From contig CM077155.1 of assembly GCA_039583875.1 (NCBI GenBank), forward strand, positions 13,247,046 through 13,311,045: DNA of 64,000 bases, in the 5' to 3' direction. Position 1 is the stretch's first letter. Each line of letters opens with the position of its first letter. Under the pieces are notes generated by a model, which made no database searches, was not told the DNA's origin, and saw only the letters and a program-made list of their open reading frames with translations. Positions 30,751 to 41,572 of this stretch are shown here, piece by piece. This stretch comes from Platanthera guangdongensis (taxonomy: Eukaryota > Streptophyta > Magnoliopsida > Asparagales > Orchidaceae). Both the position numbers and the translations under genes were made by a program.

Positions 30751-31528
30751 TTTCTTTAGTTACATAATTATACACGCATAGTTTCTTTTATTCAACATGG
30801 ACTAGTGGTCAACAGACTTTATATCGACTCTTAAAGAAGTCGGCACTTCAAAGGGACACTTATCAACTAGGACTTACCCGACGAGATTTAAAGAGGGTCA
30901 ACAAACGATTTGAACTGCATAAGAACTTTGCAAGGGTTAAGCAAAGTGAGGTACGATCAAAAAATGGGACACACGAGGTGTCGCAATGATCATAATGACT
31001 CGATAGTTAAAGTGGCATGACAACCAAATTTGTTTACCAAATATATGGAATAAAATTTGGGATAAGCGGTTCTAGGTGAAACACACTTCTTAATTCAAGA
31101 CAATTAACTAGAAATTCTAGGATAAGGTTAACTTAAACATATCTATGACTAAAATTTGGAAGAAAAGAGCAAGAGGGAGGCCAAGAACACGACTTGCCTC
31201 TGTTTCTACTCCAATAGGTCTTCCAATATACTACACGTTGTGGATCTAGCCAAAAGAGAGCGCAGGGAAGCAAAATCTACAAGAATTTTTCCAAAAGAGA
31301 GGTTAGGGCCGAAAACCCTAACGAAAAACTTCTATGAAACGAGAAATACTTACCACGATCGTGAAAATCTCGGCAAGAGCTTTCCGGATCTATGCTCGGT
31401 TTGCGATTCCGAGGACCGTAGCTCCGACGGCGGTGATCCGAAGATTCACAAACTTAGAACCCTCGGCGTCACTCTCGCTCTCTTGTTCGGTCAAGAGAAG
31501 AAGATGAAGTCGTTCTATTTATCCTTAA

Positions 31529-31599
<71 letters not shown>

Positions 31600-31600
31600 A
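31529..31600. repeat. (AT)n microsatellite
   Basis: About 60 bases of uninterrupted AT dinucleotides, then ATGTATATAA. Confidence 0.97.
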
Positions 31601-31794
31601 ATTCTTTTGTCTAAACAGGAAGAGACATGCAATTTAAGTGCGGGTGTGCAGAAAATTAGAATAGAGGCTAAAGATTTTTCCGAATCGAAAAGTGATCAAC
31701 ACGGAAGTTGTAGAACTTGTCGAGTCGAACAAAATCCATGTTAACCATTTTCCATATGAATTATCTTGACCCTCGAAATGACACCCGAAAGTAG

Positions 31795-31990
31795 GCTGAA
31801 ATGGATTTCTCGAGACGAATTTCGAATTTCTCGAGTGCTGCACAGTATTTCTCGAGAAGAGGGCAGGGATTTATCGAGAACAAATTTAAAGTTCTCGAGT
31901 ACTATAAATATGATCTCCCGGGAAGGCTTTGAGTTCCCGAGTACTGTTTTCAGTCTTATCGAGAAGTACTCGAGAAGAACAATCAGGCTT
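31795..31990. repeat. CTCGAG motif cluster in Gypsy-2 LTR
   Basis: Seven or eight occurrences of TCTCGAG, TCGAGAA or related sequence within 200 bases, often preceded by ATTT. TCGA is the shared core; this is the counterpart of the arrays in the other LTRs. Confidence 0.8.
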
Positions 31991-32601
31991 ATTACTAGGA
32001 AGAACTAATACTACCCGAGAAAAATTAGCATGAACAGTGATTTTTTGTCCTCCTGAATAGTGAATTTTGCAAATATACCCTTGATCAAACTTTAGGAATT
32101 AATAGTACTTTTCATTTTTGAATAGTGCTTTAATATTATAATAGTCATTTTTTTATATTTTTGAACAAGGAAATATGGGTTCAAAACTGAGGCTCAAACG
32201 TGCTCCGAATTAAACGAAATTTGCACCGTAGGCAAATACTGACACTACGAATCCAACGGCGAAGACGGAATCAAAATCCAATGTATCGTTCTCCAGATAG
32301 AAATTTTTAAATTCTACGGCGAATATAAATTCTACAAAACTTCGGAAATTTACCAAGGCTCGAATATCACTCGGATCGCGACGAAAATTGACGAGCATGT
32401 CAAAAATCAATTAATTTAATTTCCTAATGTGAAATTTTCCATTTTTGACAAGTATTCACGAATTTGACCGATTCGGTTGAACAGACACGAAAACACACTA
32501 ACAGCGACGCGCTGTCAACACCACATTACTGTAACGCCCCTTACATCATTATGACGTCAGCAAGAGGATTAAATAATTGTCGGAAAATCAGGGGCATTAC
32601 A

Positions 32602-32960
32602 TTCACCCCTCCAAAAAGGAAGTTTCATCCTGAAACTTGAAACACGAAACGAAACAAGAGGGCAGAGGGCGAGACATGGTAGAGGAATTCATTAAACAAT
32701 AATACTAACCAGGGAAGACTAGGAGAACAGCTGATGATGAGATTCTCTCATTGTGGATTCCAATTACCAAGTTGCACCTATAGCATCCTGATTGCGCGAG
32801 AGAACCTTAACCATCGAAATTGTCTTCTTTCTTAGCACACGATCTTGCGTCTCCAGAATACGGACAGGCACTTCGACATATGAGAGATTAGGCTACAATA
32901 GGGGTACTGAGTCTAGGATATGCCGATTACTACGAACGCACTTTCGCAACTGGCAGACGA
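32602..32960 (-). pseudogene. Gypsy-2 pol end (chromodomain remnant)
   Basis: The minus strand reads LSYVEVPVRILETQDRVL near 32840-32900 and KTISMVKVLSRNQDAIGATW near 32770-32830, then ESTMRESHHQLFS. This is a Tekay-type chromodomain with a stop before ESTMRE. PPT and LTR follow at 32601. Upstream pol is absent, cut at about 32960 by the Copia-3 LTR. Confidence 0.8.
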
Positions 32961-32962
32961 TG

Positions 32963-33378
32963 TGTAAACAGACAAGAATAAATCAGAAAATGGAGTAATA
33001 GAAATCTTTATTATCCCCAAAAGGTGTGTATTACATGGTATAACCTTCTTTTTATAGAATGGAGGAGATGAGAGAGATTACAATTAAAGAATGTGGCACT
33101 AAATAATTACAGGTACATGCGGTTTAACATAAATACAAGCCGATCAAGACGCGTTGTTAGATGAATAGACTAACCGCCATACAACCACCAGAAGGAAAGA
33201 ACAAGCCACCATAGGAGACCGCCAGACCGCCCGGACTCCAAGTCGACAGAGACAAACCGGCAGACCGCCAGGACACCAATAGTAACAGTCTGTCAACTGA
33301 AACCGCTGGAGAGAAACTGATAGACCGTACAGTTTGTAATCCGCCAGAGCCAGACTGCCCGGTCCCTATTCTGCAACA
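32963..33378 (-). repeat. 3' LTR of Copia-3
   Basis: The minus strand has PPT CTTGAGGGGGAGTG, LTR start TGTTGCAG at 33378, a TATAAAAA box near 33050, and an end at TGTTTACA (32963). U3 contains several CAGACCGCC or GCGGTCTGG units. It is a short LTR, as expected for Ale/Retrofit-type copia. Confidence 0.72.
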
Positions 33379-33379
33379 C

Positions 33380-35932
33380 TCCCCCTCAAGCTGGAGCATT
33401 TATATGGATCATGTCCGGCATGTCACAAATGTGATGAAAGGAGGCGGATACCAGCTTGGTGAAAATATTAGCCAATTCTTTATCGGAGGAGACGATCGGA
33501 GTACAAATTTGTTCCTTCAGAATTTCTTCCCGCATAAAGTGGCAGTCGACTTCAATGTGCATTGTTCTCTCATGGAAGACCGGATTTTAGAGATGTATAT
33601 AGCGGGCTTGTTATCACAAAATATAGGCAGAGGATGGTTGTAAACAACTCCTAAGTCAAGCATGAGAGCCTGTAACCACTTCAACTCACACGTGGTCGAC
33701 GCCATACTTTGATATTCTGCTTCTGCACTAGACCTGGAGATGACCTACTGTTTCTTCCTCTTCCAGCTCACAAGGTTTCCCCCCACGAAAGTGCAAAAAC
33801 CCGATGTTGACTTGCGGTCTCCTTTATCATCAGCATAGCTCGAATCTGAGTATGCTTCAACCCGCAAATGACCATTCTTCTGAAAGTGTAGGTCTTTCCC
33901 CGGCGCTGATTTAACATATTCCAATATCCTCAGGGCAAACTGTAGATGGCACTCCCTAGGAGCTTGCTTGAAGTGGCTAACCTTATCTACAACATAGGTA
34001 ATATCGGGTCTGGTCACTATGAGATATATAAGTTTATCAACCAGACGTGTGTACCTCGTAACATCTGAAAGAAGCGGAGTGTCATCCATCTAGGTTTTAT
34101 CTTCTCCAGTCGTCATGGGGCATCGGGCAAGTTTAGCCCCAGTCAGCCCAACCTCTTTTAGCAAGTCAATAACATACTTGCGTTGAGAAAGGACGAGGGA
34201 ATTGGGCTTTCGAGAGATTTCTATTCCCAGAAAGTATTTTGGAGAGCCCATATCCTTTGTGACCAGATGTTGACGAAGATGCTTCTATGTCAAGGTTATC
34301 CCAGCTTGGTCATCTCTAGTGAGAAGAATAACATCCATATATACTGCAAGCATTGCTAGCCCCATGGAGGTTTTGCGAATAAATAAGGAGTGATCGACAG
34401 AACTTCTCGTAAAACCCACGTCTGCCACAATCCCGCTAAACTTGTCAAACCAAGCCCGAGGGCTTTATTTTAGGCCATAGATAGCCTTCTTGAGCCGACA
34501 TACCTGTGTCTCCCCCCGAGCAACATACCCTGGAGGTTGCTACATGCAGACATCCTCCTGAAGATCCCCATACAGAAAGACATTCTTGATATCCAGCTGT
34601 GAAATAGGCCAATTCCTATTGACAGCCATAGAGAGGAGGACCCTGATAGTGCTGAAACGAGCAACTTGAGAGAAGGTGTAAAAATAGTCAACCTCATAAG
34701 TCTGGGTAAAGCCTTTGGCCAAAATCCGAGCTTAGTAACGATCCACACTGTCATCCGGTCGAAATTTTACCACAAAGACCCAAGACAGCCAACGACATCT
34801 GTGCCGAAGGGAGGAGGAACCAGGGTCCACGTACCTCATTCAATGAGAGTAGCAATCTCCTGATCCATGACAGCCTTCCAATATGAAACAGTCAGGGCCA
34901 CCTGGTAGGAACGGGGAGTGGCAGTGGCAGAGATAGCCAGTGCAAAAGCTCTACGAGAAGGGGTAAGACAATCATAGGAAACAAGAGCAGCAAGTGTGGG
35001 CTTGGTACATGCCCAAACCCCTTTGCGAAGAGCAATGGGAAGATCCAGGTCAGCGGGTTACTCAGCATCCGGAGCATCCGTGGTGGAAAGAGCTGGCCCA
35101 GGAGTAGGGAGCGACGGCGGCGGAGATAATGGAGATAGTGGAGGTGGAGAGGGAGGAGAAAACGATGGAGACTGTGGAGGAGGAAGGACCTCGGTAGGTG
35201 TCGATGGGCTGGAGGGAACAAGAGGAGAATCAGAAACCGCAGGAAGAAGAGAGGAGTCGTCAGAGAAATAGGGAGCATTATCGAAGAAGGTAGCATCCGT
35301 GGAGACAAACTGCTTGCGAAAATGGGGTCAAAACAACAATAGCCTTTCTAAGTGGTAGAGTATCCCAGAAAGACACATTTGGTGGAGCGAGGGGAGAGTT
35401 TATCGCAAGTGGCGAAGGGAGCGTGTACAAAGGCTGTTCACCCAAAGATGCATAGAGGGATAAGAAAGGGATCTTTGCTCGGATAGAGAATGGAGAATGG
35501 GGTTCGACCGTGGAGAACCGTGGATGGAATGTGATTGATGAGATAGCAAGAAATGACAGCCGCATATTCCCAGTAGGAGCGAGGGACATGCATCTGCGTG
35601 AGCAGAGTACGGGCGACATCAAGGAGGTGACGGTTTTTACGTTCCTCTACTCCATTTTGTTGCGAGGAATAGACACAACTTGTTTGATGAACAATCCCAT
35701 GTTGCATACAGAAAGATGAAAAAGCTTGACTAATATAATCCTTAGCATTATCAGAAAGTAAGATTTTAATTAAAACACCAAATTGATTTTTAATTATATT
35801 ATAAAAAGATGTCCATACATCAAATAATTCAGAGCGTTCTCGTAAGAGATACACCCAAGTACATCGAGAGAAGTCATCTATGAAAGTAACAAAATAAGAA
35901 CTATCCTAACCAACGGTGAGGGTAGGAGCAGG
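33380..35932 (-). pseudogene. Copia-3 pol: integrase, RT, RNase H (decayed)
   Basis: From high to low coordinates on the minus strand: integrase core (FYNIIKNQFGVLIKILLSDN, then GVEERKNRHLLDVARTLL, catalytic Glu present; 35440-35860), a Pro/Ser-rich linker (34900-35300), RT (AKGFTQTYEVDYFYTF, LDIKNVFLYGDLQEDVCM; 34540-34730) and RNase H (IYLIVTRPDITYVVDKVSHF; GDRKSTSGFCTFVGGNLVSW; 33500-34090). Several stops and frameshifts break it. The integrase is split at 35932 by a solo LTR and resumes at 38411. It resembles Copia-2 closely. Confidence 0.88.
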
Positions 35933-35974
35933 TGTAACACCCCAAAATCCAGAGTTTGGGAAAAATTGGGTGAC

Positions 35975-36510
35975 ACGGCCTGGGACACGGGCGTGTCCCA
36001 GGGCGTGTCCCTCTTGGTTGAGCAGTCGACGAGTTGTCGACAAACTTCGGTCAACGAATGTTGAATGCAGAGTACACGGCCTGTGGCACGGGCATGTCAC
36101 AGGGTGTGTCCTCTGCCGTTCGATGAACTCAGCGCGACGAAGTGAGATGGGGCGTGTCTGGTGTCGTGTGTGGGCACATGGCCTGGGACACGGGCGTATC
36201 ATAGGTCGTGTCCTTTACGGGATATGCCCAAGGTAATTGTAGCCTGGTAAATACGGCCATGACACGGGTGTGTCTAGGGTACACGGCCTGGGACATAGGC
36301 GTGTCACTGGCCGTGTCCTCCTTGGGATGATTTCGATATTGTGTAGCCTGAAGTACACGGCCCCAGAAACAGGCGTGTCCGAAGGCGTGTCGGGTGACAC
36401 GGCCCGTGACACGGGCGTGTCATATGGGCGTGTACAGGTCTGGATAAGTAGGTTGAGCACCGCTTGAGTTACACAGCCTGGGACACGGGCGTGTCACAGG
36501 CCGTGTCAGG
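35975..36510. repeat. Hairpin array in solo LTR
   Basis: About seven units of the GCCTGGGACACGGGCGTGTC type. Some keep full arms (CCTGGGACAC/GTGTCCCAGG near 35979); others have changed arms, e.g. CCTGTGGCAC with ATGTCACAGG near 36080. Confidence 0.85.
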
Positions 36511-37075
36511 CAAAAAAATATGATTTCCTGGCGAAATCATGGTCGTCCATTCCTTCAGCTGGAATCCAATGGCTGAGCCTCCTCCCTGTGGCCTTAAGGC
36601 CAGGAAATGAGTTGGAATAACTCATTTGCTACTTGCCTTCATCTTTCTAAACTCTAAAGAGAGAAAGAGAGAGGAAGAAGGATGAGGAGGAAGAGGGGCT
36701 GGTCATCGGAGGTGCTGCGGAATTCCGACGAGAAATCCGAGGCCGGCGTTGCGGAGGAAATGCTATTGCAGTTCTTGCTAGCCAGCTAGGAGCTCATGGA
36801 ACCGAAGCAGTCTTCAAGGGTAACGAACTTTCTTCCTAGCCATGTGAAGGCTTCCTTTTGGCATGTGCATGTGATTCCCCCACCAGAAGATGGCTGATGT
36901 TGGGAGTATTTTGGGTTGATTCATGGAATCCCCTTATTTTGGCATATAGATCCGGAACTGGAGTACGGAATAGGCATGCTGTGTGAAGCCCATCTGGACA
37001 AGTTGGTCTGGATTGGTGATGTTGCATACGAACCGGAGAAGACTCCGTGATAAACGTGTAGTTTAAGATTCGACG

Positions 37076-37425
37076 GGTTATACCTGTGAAAGGTACTAGC
37101 AGGAAGTACTTGAGTGGTAGTCCAGGAATATATCCATGTTATGCTTGTGTTATTGGGTTATACCTATGAAGAGAGTAGCATGAAGTACTGGATTGGAAGT
37201 CCGGGAAAGGCCCTTTGTAATGCTTGATGTTCGTAGGTGGTCCCTGTGAAGAGAGTAGCGGGAAGTACTGATGTGCCCAGTAAAGACCCCTGACATTTGT
37301 GATAGTTGCGGTGTCATACCTGTGAAAGGGAGTAGTAGGAAGTACTGGTGTGCCCAGGAAAGACCCGCTGAGATGAAATGGGTGTGAGAGTAAGTACTGG
37401 TGCGCCCAAGAAAACACCCAGGCTA
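37076..37425. repeat. ~60-bp tandem repeats in solo LTR
   Basis: About five degenerate units contain CCTGTGAA, AGAGTAGC, GGAAGTACTG and CCCAGGAAAGACCC. Confidence 0.8.
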
Positions 37426-38410
37426 GAATGCCAGAACAGGATCGGTGAAACCAACCCGTGCCTTTAATTTAGCCGTGAGTTTGTCGTACTCGGAGATGGA
37501 AAGGCGATTTGAGCAACGGGGGGTGGAGGATCCGACCTGAGTTATGTCCGTCCGACGTGAGACCAGAAGGTGCGGTCTGTTGGAGCGCATAGCAAGAGTC
37601 TTAGGCCTACGCGCCATGATATAATGGGGGGATACGGGCCAATCCCGGTTCACTAAGACTAGAACTCCGGATGTACACCATGGAGTAAATGCTCAAGTGA
37701 GTTGCCTTTGGGTTGTGACCCTGATACGGTGGTGGGCAACTGGTTCGCCGATACACCAAGAATGTGCCCTGAGTGCATGGATCGTCAGGCCGCATGGTAG
37801 ATGATTGTGATGGTATGTATGTGCGTGAGAGCACATTGTATGAAATATATACATACTTGTGAATTGTTATGCCTGTAGGGAAGAATACCGCTGCCCCAGG
37901 AAAGGGGTAGGTTTATTATAATTTGGTCAGCTGAATGCTGACCATTGCCTCTGTTTGCCACCGTTGGGTGGATTGTCCCTGTACAGGTGCTGAAGAGCCA
38001 AGCAAGATGCATAAAGGCTGAAGTCCCTACTGCGATTGCTGATACTACTGCTGCCGCTGCTAGCCATAGAAGGCTATTTGAATTGGAAATGTTATGATTT
38101 CTTTTGATATGGCCGGCCTGCATGCCAATGTTTGAGGCCACTGTTTTGAAAGCCCTGTAAGGACATAAGGCCAACCGTGTGTATGTGTAAGACATTCCTA
38201 TGATGTATAAAATGTGGAGTTTTTATAAGTTGGACATTCAGGTGTGGTGTTCAGTGTTAGTATTAGGCTTCCGCTAGAATGCAATGAGTTAGGATGCGCT
38301 ACACTACTCTGGTATCACCCCGTAACTTCATCGCCTGTTTTGTGATATATGTCGTGGGGCCCCGGCCGGACCTTCTAATACATACCATATGAACGGATGG
38401 GGTTGTTACA

Positions 38411-38880
38411 GTAGGACTCCAGATGTCAGAGTGAATGAGATCAAATGGATGGGTAGAGCGACGATCTTGCTTCGACGGGAAGGTGGAACGGGATGCTTGC
38501 CAAGCTGACAGGCAAAGCAGTTAAGAGAGGAACTGTTTGGAGGGAGGTGGGGAAGAAGCTGGTGAAGACGTTGTGGAGGGGGATTACCAAGGAGAAGATT
38601 CCACTGTAGAAGATCTATAGAGGAGGAGGAGAAGGCAGACAGAGCGGAAACATTATCGAGGAAGTTGAGGCCGCTGCTCTCAGTCCCAGTAGCAATTGTC
38701 CTTTGAGAGCTCGGATCCTAAAAAAATAAGAAGTTGAAGTGAATGTGACAGAGCACTGAAGTAGCTTGCACAAAGAGGTAACCGATAATAAATTGCACAA
38801 AACATTGGGCACATAGAGAATTTCAGCCAGGTGAAGAGACGGAGTGACATGAACCACTCCGGTCCCATGAACCGAGGAGG
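38411..38880 (-). pseudogene. Copia-3 protease end to integrase start
   Basis: On the minus strand, VHGTGVVHVTPSLHLAEILY and VPNVLCNLLSVTSL (38740-38870) are the segment after a copia protease active site. A gag-pre-integrase stretch follows, ending in FDLIHSDIWSPT at about 38415-38450, which continues into the integrase at 35932. Above about 38880 the sequence switches to gypsy Gag, so the 5' half of Copia-3 is missing. Confidence 0.82.
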
Positions 38881-39492
38881 GAGAGAGCTTACTAAACTCG
38901 ATCTCATATACGCTCATAGTGAGCTGTCTCTGCTTCAAATGTAGGAAATTGTTCATCAATCAATCCTGCTCGACCGAGGGTAAGAACTTCTTTGCAGCAT
39001 CTTCTTGAAGGACTCCCAAGAACATCCTTCTGCCAAACTTTCCTTTTCTCGAATCCACCAGGTCTTTTTTAGGACTTTTAGCTGGTAGGCCACAAGCATC
39101 ACCTTCTGGGCTTCAACAATCCCCGAATACATAAACATCTCATCCATAGAGATAATCCAATCATCCAAAATCATGAAATCGGCACTCCCATCATAAGTGG
39201 GAGGTCTGAATCGCTGGAAATGCGATATAAGGTTCATCTCCGGTGGTAGCTTCACCAGGGTACCAAAGCAGCAGGATTAGCAGGAACGGCTTGAGCCGCG
39301 GCAGACCTTGTGCTATGGGTTGCTACGTGGGAGGGTAGACAACAACTGAATCTGCGACTGCATGGCAACTAACTGCCTCGACAGAGCTTCATTACTCTGA
39401 CGCAAGCTCTCGATCAACGCATCACTCTGAGCGCCTGACGAATCACCTTCTTACTGGGGAGTCGACCTCGTCATAGGATGCTTTGGCGGCAT
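38880..39492 (-). pseudogene. Gypsy (Tekay-like) Gag remnant
   Basis: The minus-strand frame begins MPPKHPMTRSTPQ at 39492. Further on are LIESLRQSNEALSRQLVAMQ, FQRFRPPTYDGSADFMILDD (about 39140-39200) and FLHLKQRQLTMSVYEIEF (about 38890-38950). At least two stops occur in the first 200 bases. It is truncated at about 38880 at the junction with Copia-3. It could be the 5' part of Gypsy-2 or a separate element. Confidence 0.82.
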
Positions 39493-40151
39493 TCTAAAAA
39501 GTAATGAACGCTCGTCAAAATCCTAGATTACAACTAGGTCACACAACTAGTTCAGACAATACTTAAGACACTTGCTTATGGTGCAGCTTGCTCTGGGATT
39601 TTATAATGATGCTATGTCCTACTTAGGATGATATCCTCTCATCCTATTTACTTATGTTCCTATGAGACGAATGCATGAATTTATTTTTTCTTCTTTAAAA
39701 TCATGTGTGTACATGTATCATCATGTAAACCTTAACTTAGCATGCATGCAATGCGATGATATGCTATGTATGCAGTAATATGCATTCTATAAAGGCCTTA
39801 ATGCATGCATGAGCGGCGTACACATGAAATGTTATGCATCCCATACTACATAACATTGCATGCAACGAAAAAGAAAACATGCTAATGGGCACCAATGTGA
39901 TGATGGTTATGCATCCCATACCACATAACTGTCACATGTTGCCTCATATTGTGGATACATATGCAAACACATATTATGCATCTCATACTACATAATATTC
40001 CTCGTATACCTCTTATCATGCTATGAGTGTAGTGACTATGCTTCGGTTAAGACGTACTGATGTCACATCGGTGTGTGTATGCAAATGAATAAAGGAAAAC
40101 AACGAAACGAGATTGGCTGGTTCGACTAACTTGTTAAACCAAACTCCCTAC
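39493..40151 (-). other. Leader/LTR-like DNA upstream of gypsy gag; no gene
   Basis: A CCAGAGCAAGC stretch on the minus strand near 39578-39590 may be a decayed PBS about 90 bases before the gag ATG. If so, 39597-40151 is LTR. It holds three copies of a TATGCATCCCATACTACATAAC-like unit (near 39830, 39910 and 39975) and is rich in GCATGC. Confidence 0.4.
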
Positions 40152-41572
40152 TATCACAACCTGTATTTTTCACCGCCAATTAAGTTATATCAGTGTATGG
40201 GAAAAATGCACGTCATGATGCCACACCAGCAGGGGATAACTGTGGACACTCAGGCAAAACTCCTACTTAACCATGAAGAAAGATTCTTTAGGTTGTTTAA
40301 TGGTAAAAAATAGTTTAAGTATAATAGTGAGTCGTCTCCCTCGGCTTAGTGGCTCATCAAGTTCACAAGAAAAGTAATTAAACGTTGCGGAAAGTACTTC
40401 TTTTACAATATTAGACACCTCAGGGTATGCAAGTTCTAAATTTATAATAGCAAATAAAGTAGATTTTTTTACGATCGCTAAATATAGTGATTTAATATTT
40501 TGAAAATGTGCAATTCATAAGGTAATAGTAGTATTTTTTGTACTTGAAAATAACTACCATTCAATCGTAACATAAAATTTCCCAGAGAGCAAGTAATACA
40601 CATCCACAGAAAGAAAAAAAACTAAGCCGCTTGCAATTACCCAACAATAACAACAGTCCTGTGGGCATCAACAAGCTGACACGAAGCCATATAAATCCAA
40701 GTATGTCTGAACTAGTAAAGAAAAATAATCAAAAATCTACCTCGCTATGGCGAAGCAACAACCACGGCCAACACTACCGCTCAAGCACTCCAAAACCAGT
40801 ACCAAACTCAGCTACAACTCCGAACCTGAGGCATTCCAAAGACAGAACACCTCAACAAGAAGGTACAAGTGATGACAGAAAGTAAGCCAAAAGTAATCAA
40901 AGTCAAGGGGTACCAACCCAAGACCAAAGGATAAAATACTTAATTAAGGTACAACGGTAAGTGCAAAAGTAAAAAGGGAACACTTACGTGAAGTGTCACG
41001 TAAAACAACAGCACCCCAAATGCACAAGACCATAAGAGGAAAAGGGTCAAGATTAAGTCATCAAGAAGAGGAACAAACCCCTACTAGCCACTTGTGGTCA
41101 ACTCCACCAAAAAAACCCAAAATGGGCGGGGTGGACAACCCCATAGACAATTCATCCGTCTAAAAGTGGGGAAGACTGGATACTCCACCTTATACCGCAA
41201 ATGCCCAAAAAACCCGTTAGAGCCCCACAAAGTGCTAATAGGGAGATCAAATATTGCAGCGGTGGATTCACCACTAATAACACCCGCAACAAGGAAAAAA
41301 CACGGAAGGAAAACCCCGTAACATCTGGGTTTAGAGCTCAGAGGCACACCACAACCCAATTGGGGCCTGGCAGCTTGTCTCGCCCAACGACATCGCCACG
41401 AAGTAGAAAATCATGATAGAAATATCAAGTTGTGGCACAACGGATTCTACTAGACAATTCTAGAATGAAACGGTTGATCAACCTTTAGGAAGAATTTACA
41501 ATCCTAAACAAACTCTAATGCATCCTACATGAAAATTACTGATCAGTAATAAAAGTGGGATTTAATCACATC
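40152..41572 (-). repeat. Gypsy LTR fragment related to Gypsy-2 LTR (part 1)
   Basis: TATCACAACCTG at 40152 matches the TGTCACAACCCG end at 29568. Homology then continues (CAGGGGAYAA near 40230, GCATCAACAAGCTGACACGA near 40665, CTGAGGCATTC near 40828). It is interrupted at 41572 by Sire-4 and resumes at 53220. Either it is the other LTR of the Gypsy-2 insertion or a separate family member. Confidence 0.72.

Larger units (their letters stand above)
29568..32601 (-). repeat. 3-kb gypsy (Tekay-like) LTR, Gypsy-2
   Basis: On the minus strand it starts TGTAATGCCCC at 32601, directly after a PPT-like GGAGGGGTGAA, and ends at 29568; its reverse end reads TGTCACAACCC. The extended terminal inverted repeat matches the other chromovirus LTRs here. 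Homology to 40152-41572 and 53225-53755 is clear but diverged. Contents: a ~98-bp tandem duplication at 30559-30750, a long (AT)n tract and a CTCGAG-rich segment. The open frames inside it look spurious. Confidence 0.8.
35933..38410 (+). mobile_element. Solo chromovirus LTR in Copia-3 integrase
   Basis: A single 2,478-bp LTR runs from TGTAACACCCC to GGGGTTGTTACA and is flanked by GCAGG (35928-35932) and GTAGG (38411-38415), a duplication with one mismatch. Copia integrase coding lies on both sides, so no internal region remains. It is related to the Tekay LTR at 8440: the same CACGGGCGTG hairpins (35975-36510), a CTTCCGCTAGAATGC block and GGCCCCGGCCGGACCT near the end, but a different family. 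No gene inside. Confidence 0.92.

Noticed and set aside
31156..31614. 152-codon open frame ending in alternating Tyr/Ile
   Set aside because: It lies in the Gypsy-2 LTR and its C-terminus is just the (AT)n microsatellite translated.
34996..35271. Gly/Ser-rich plus-strand open frame
   Set aside because: It is antisense to the Pro/Ser-rich linker of the Copia-3 polyprotein; low complexity and no domain.
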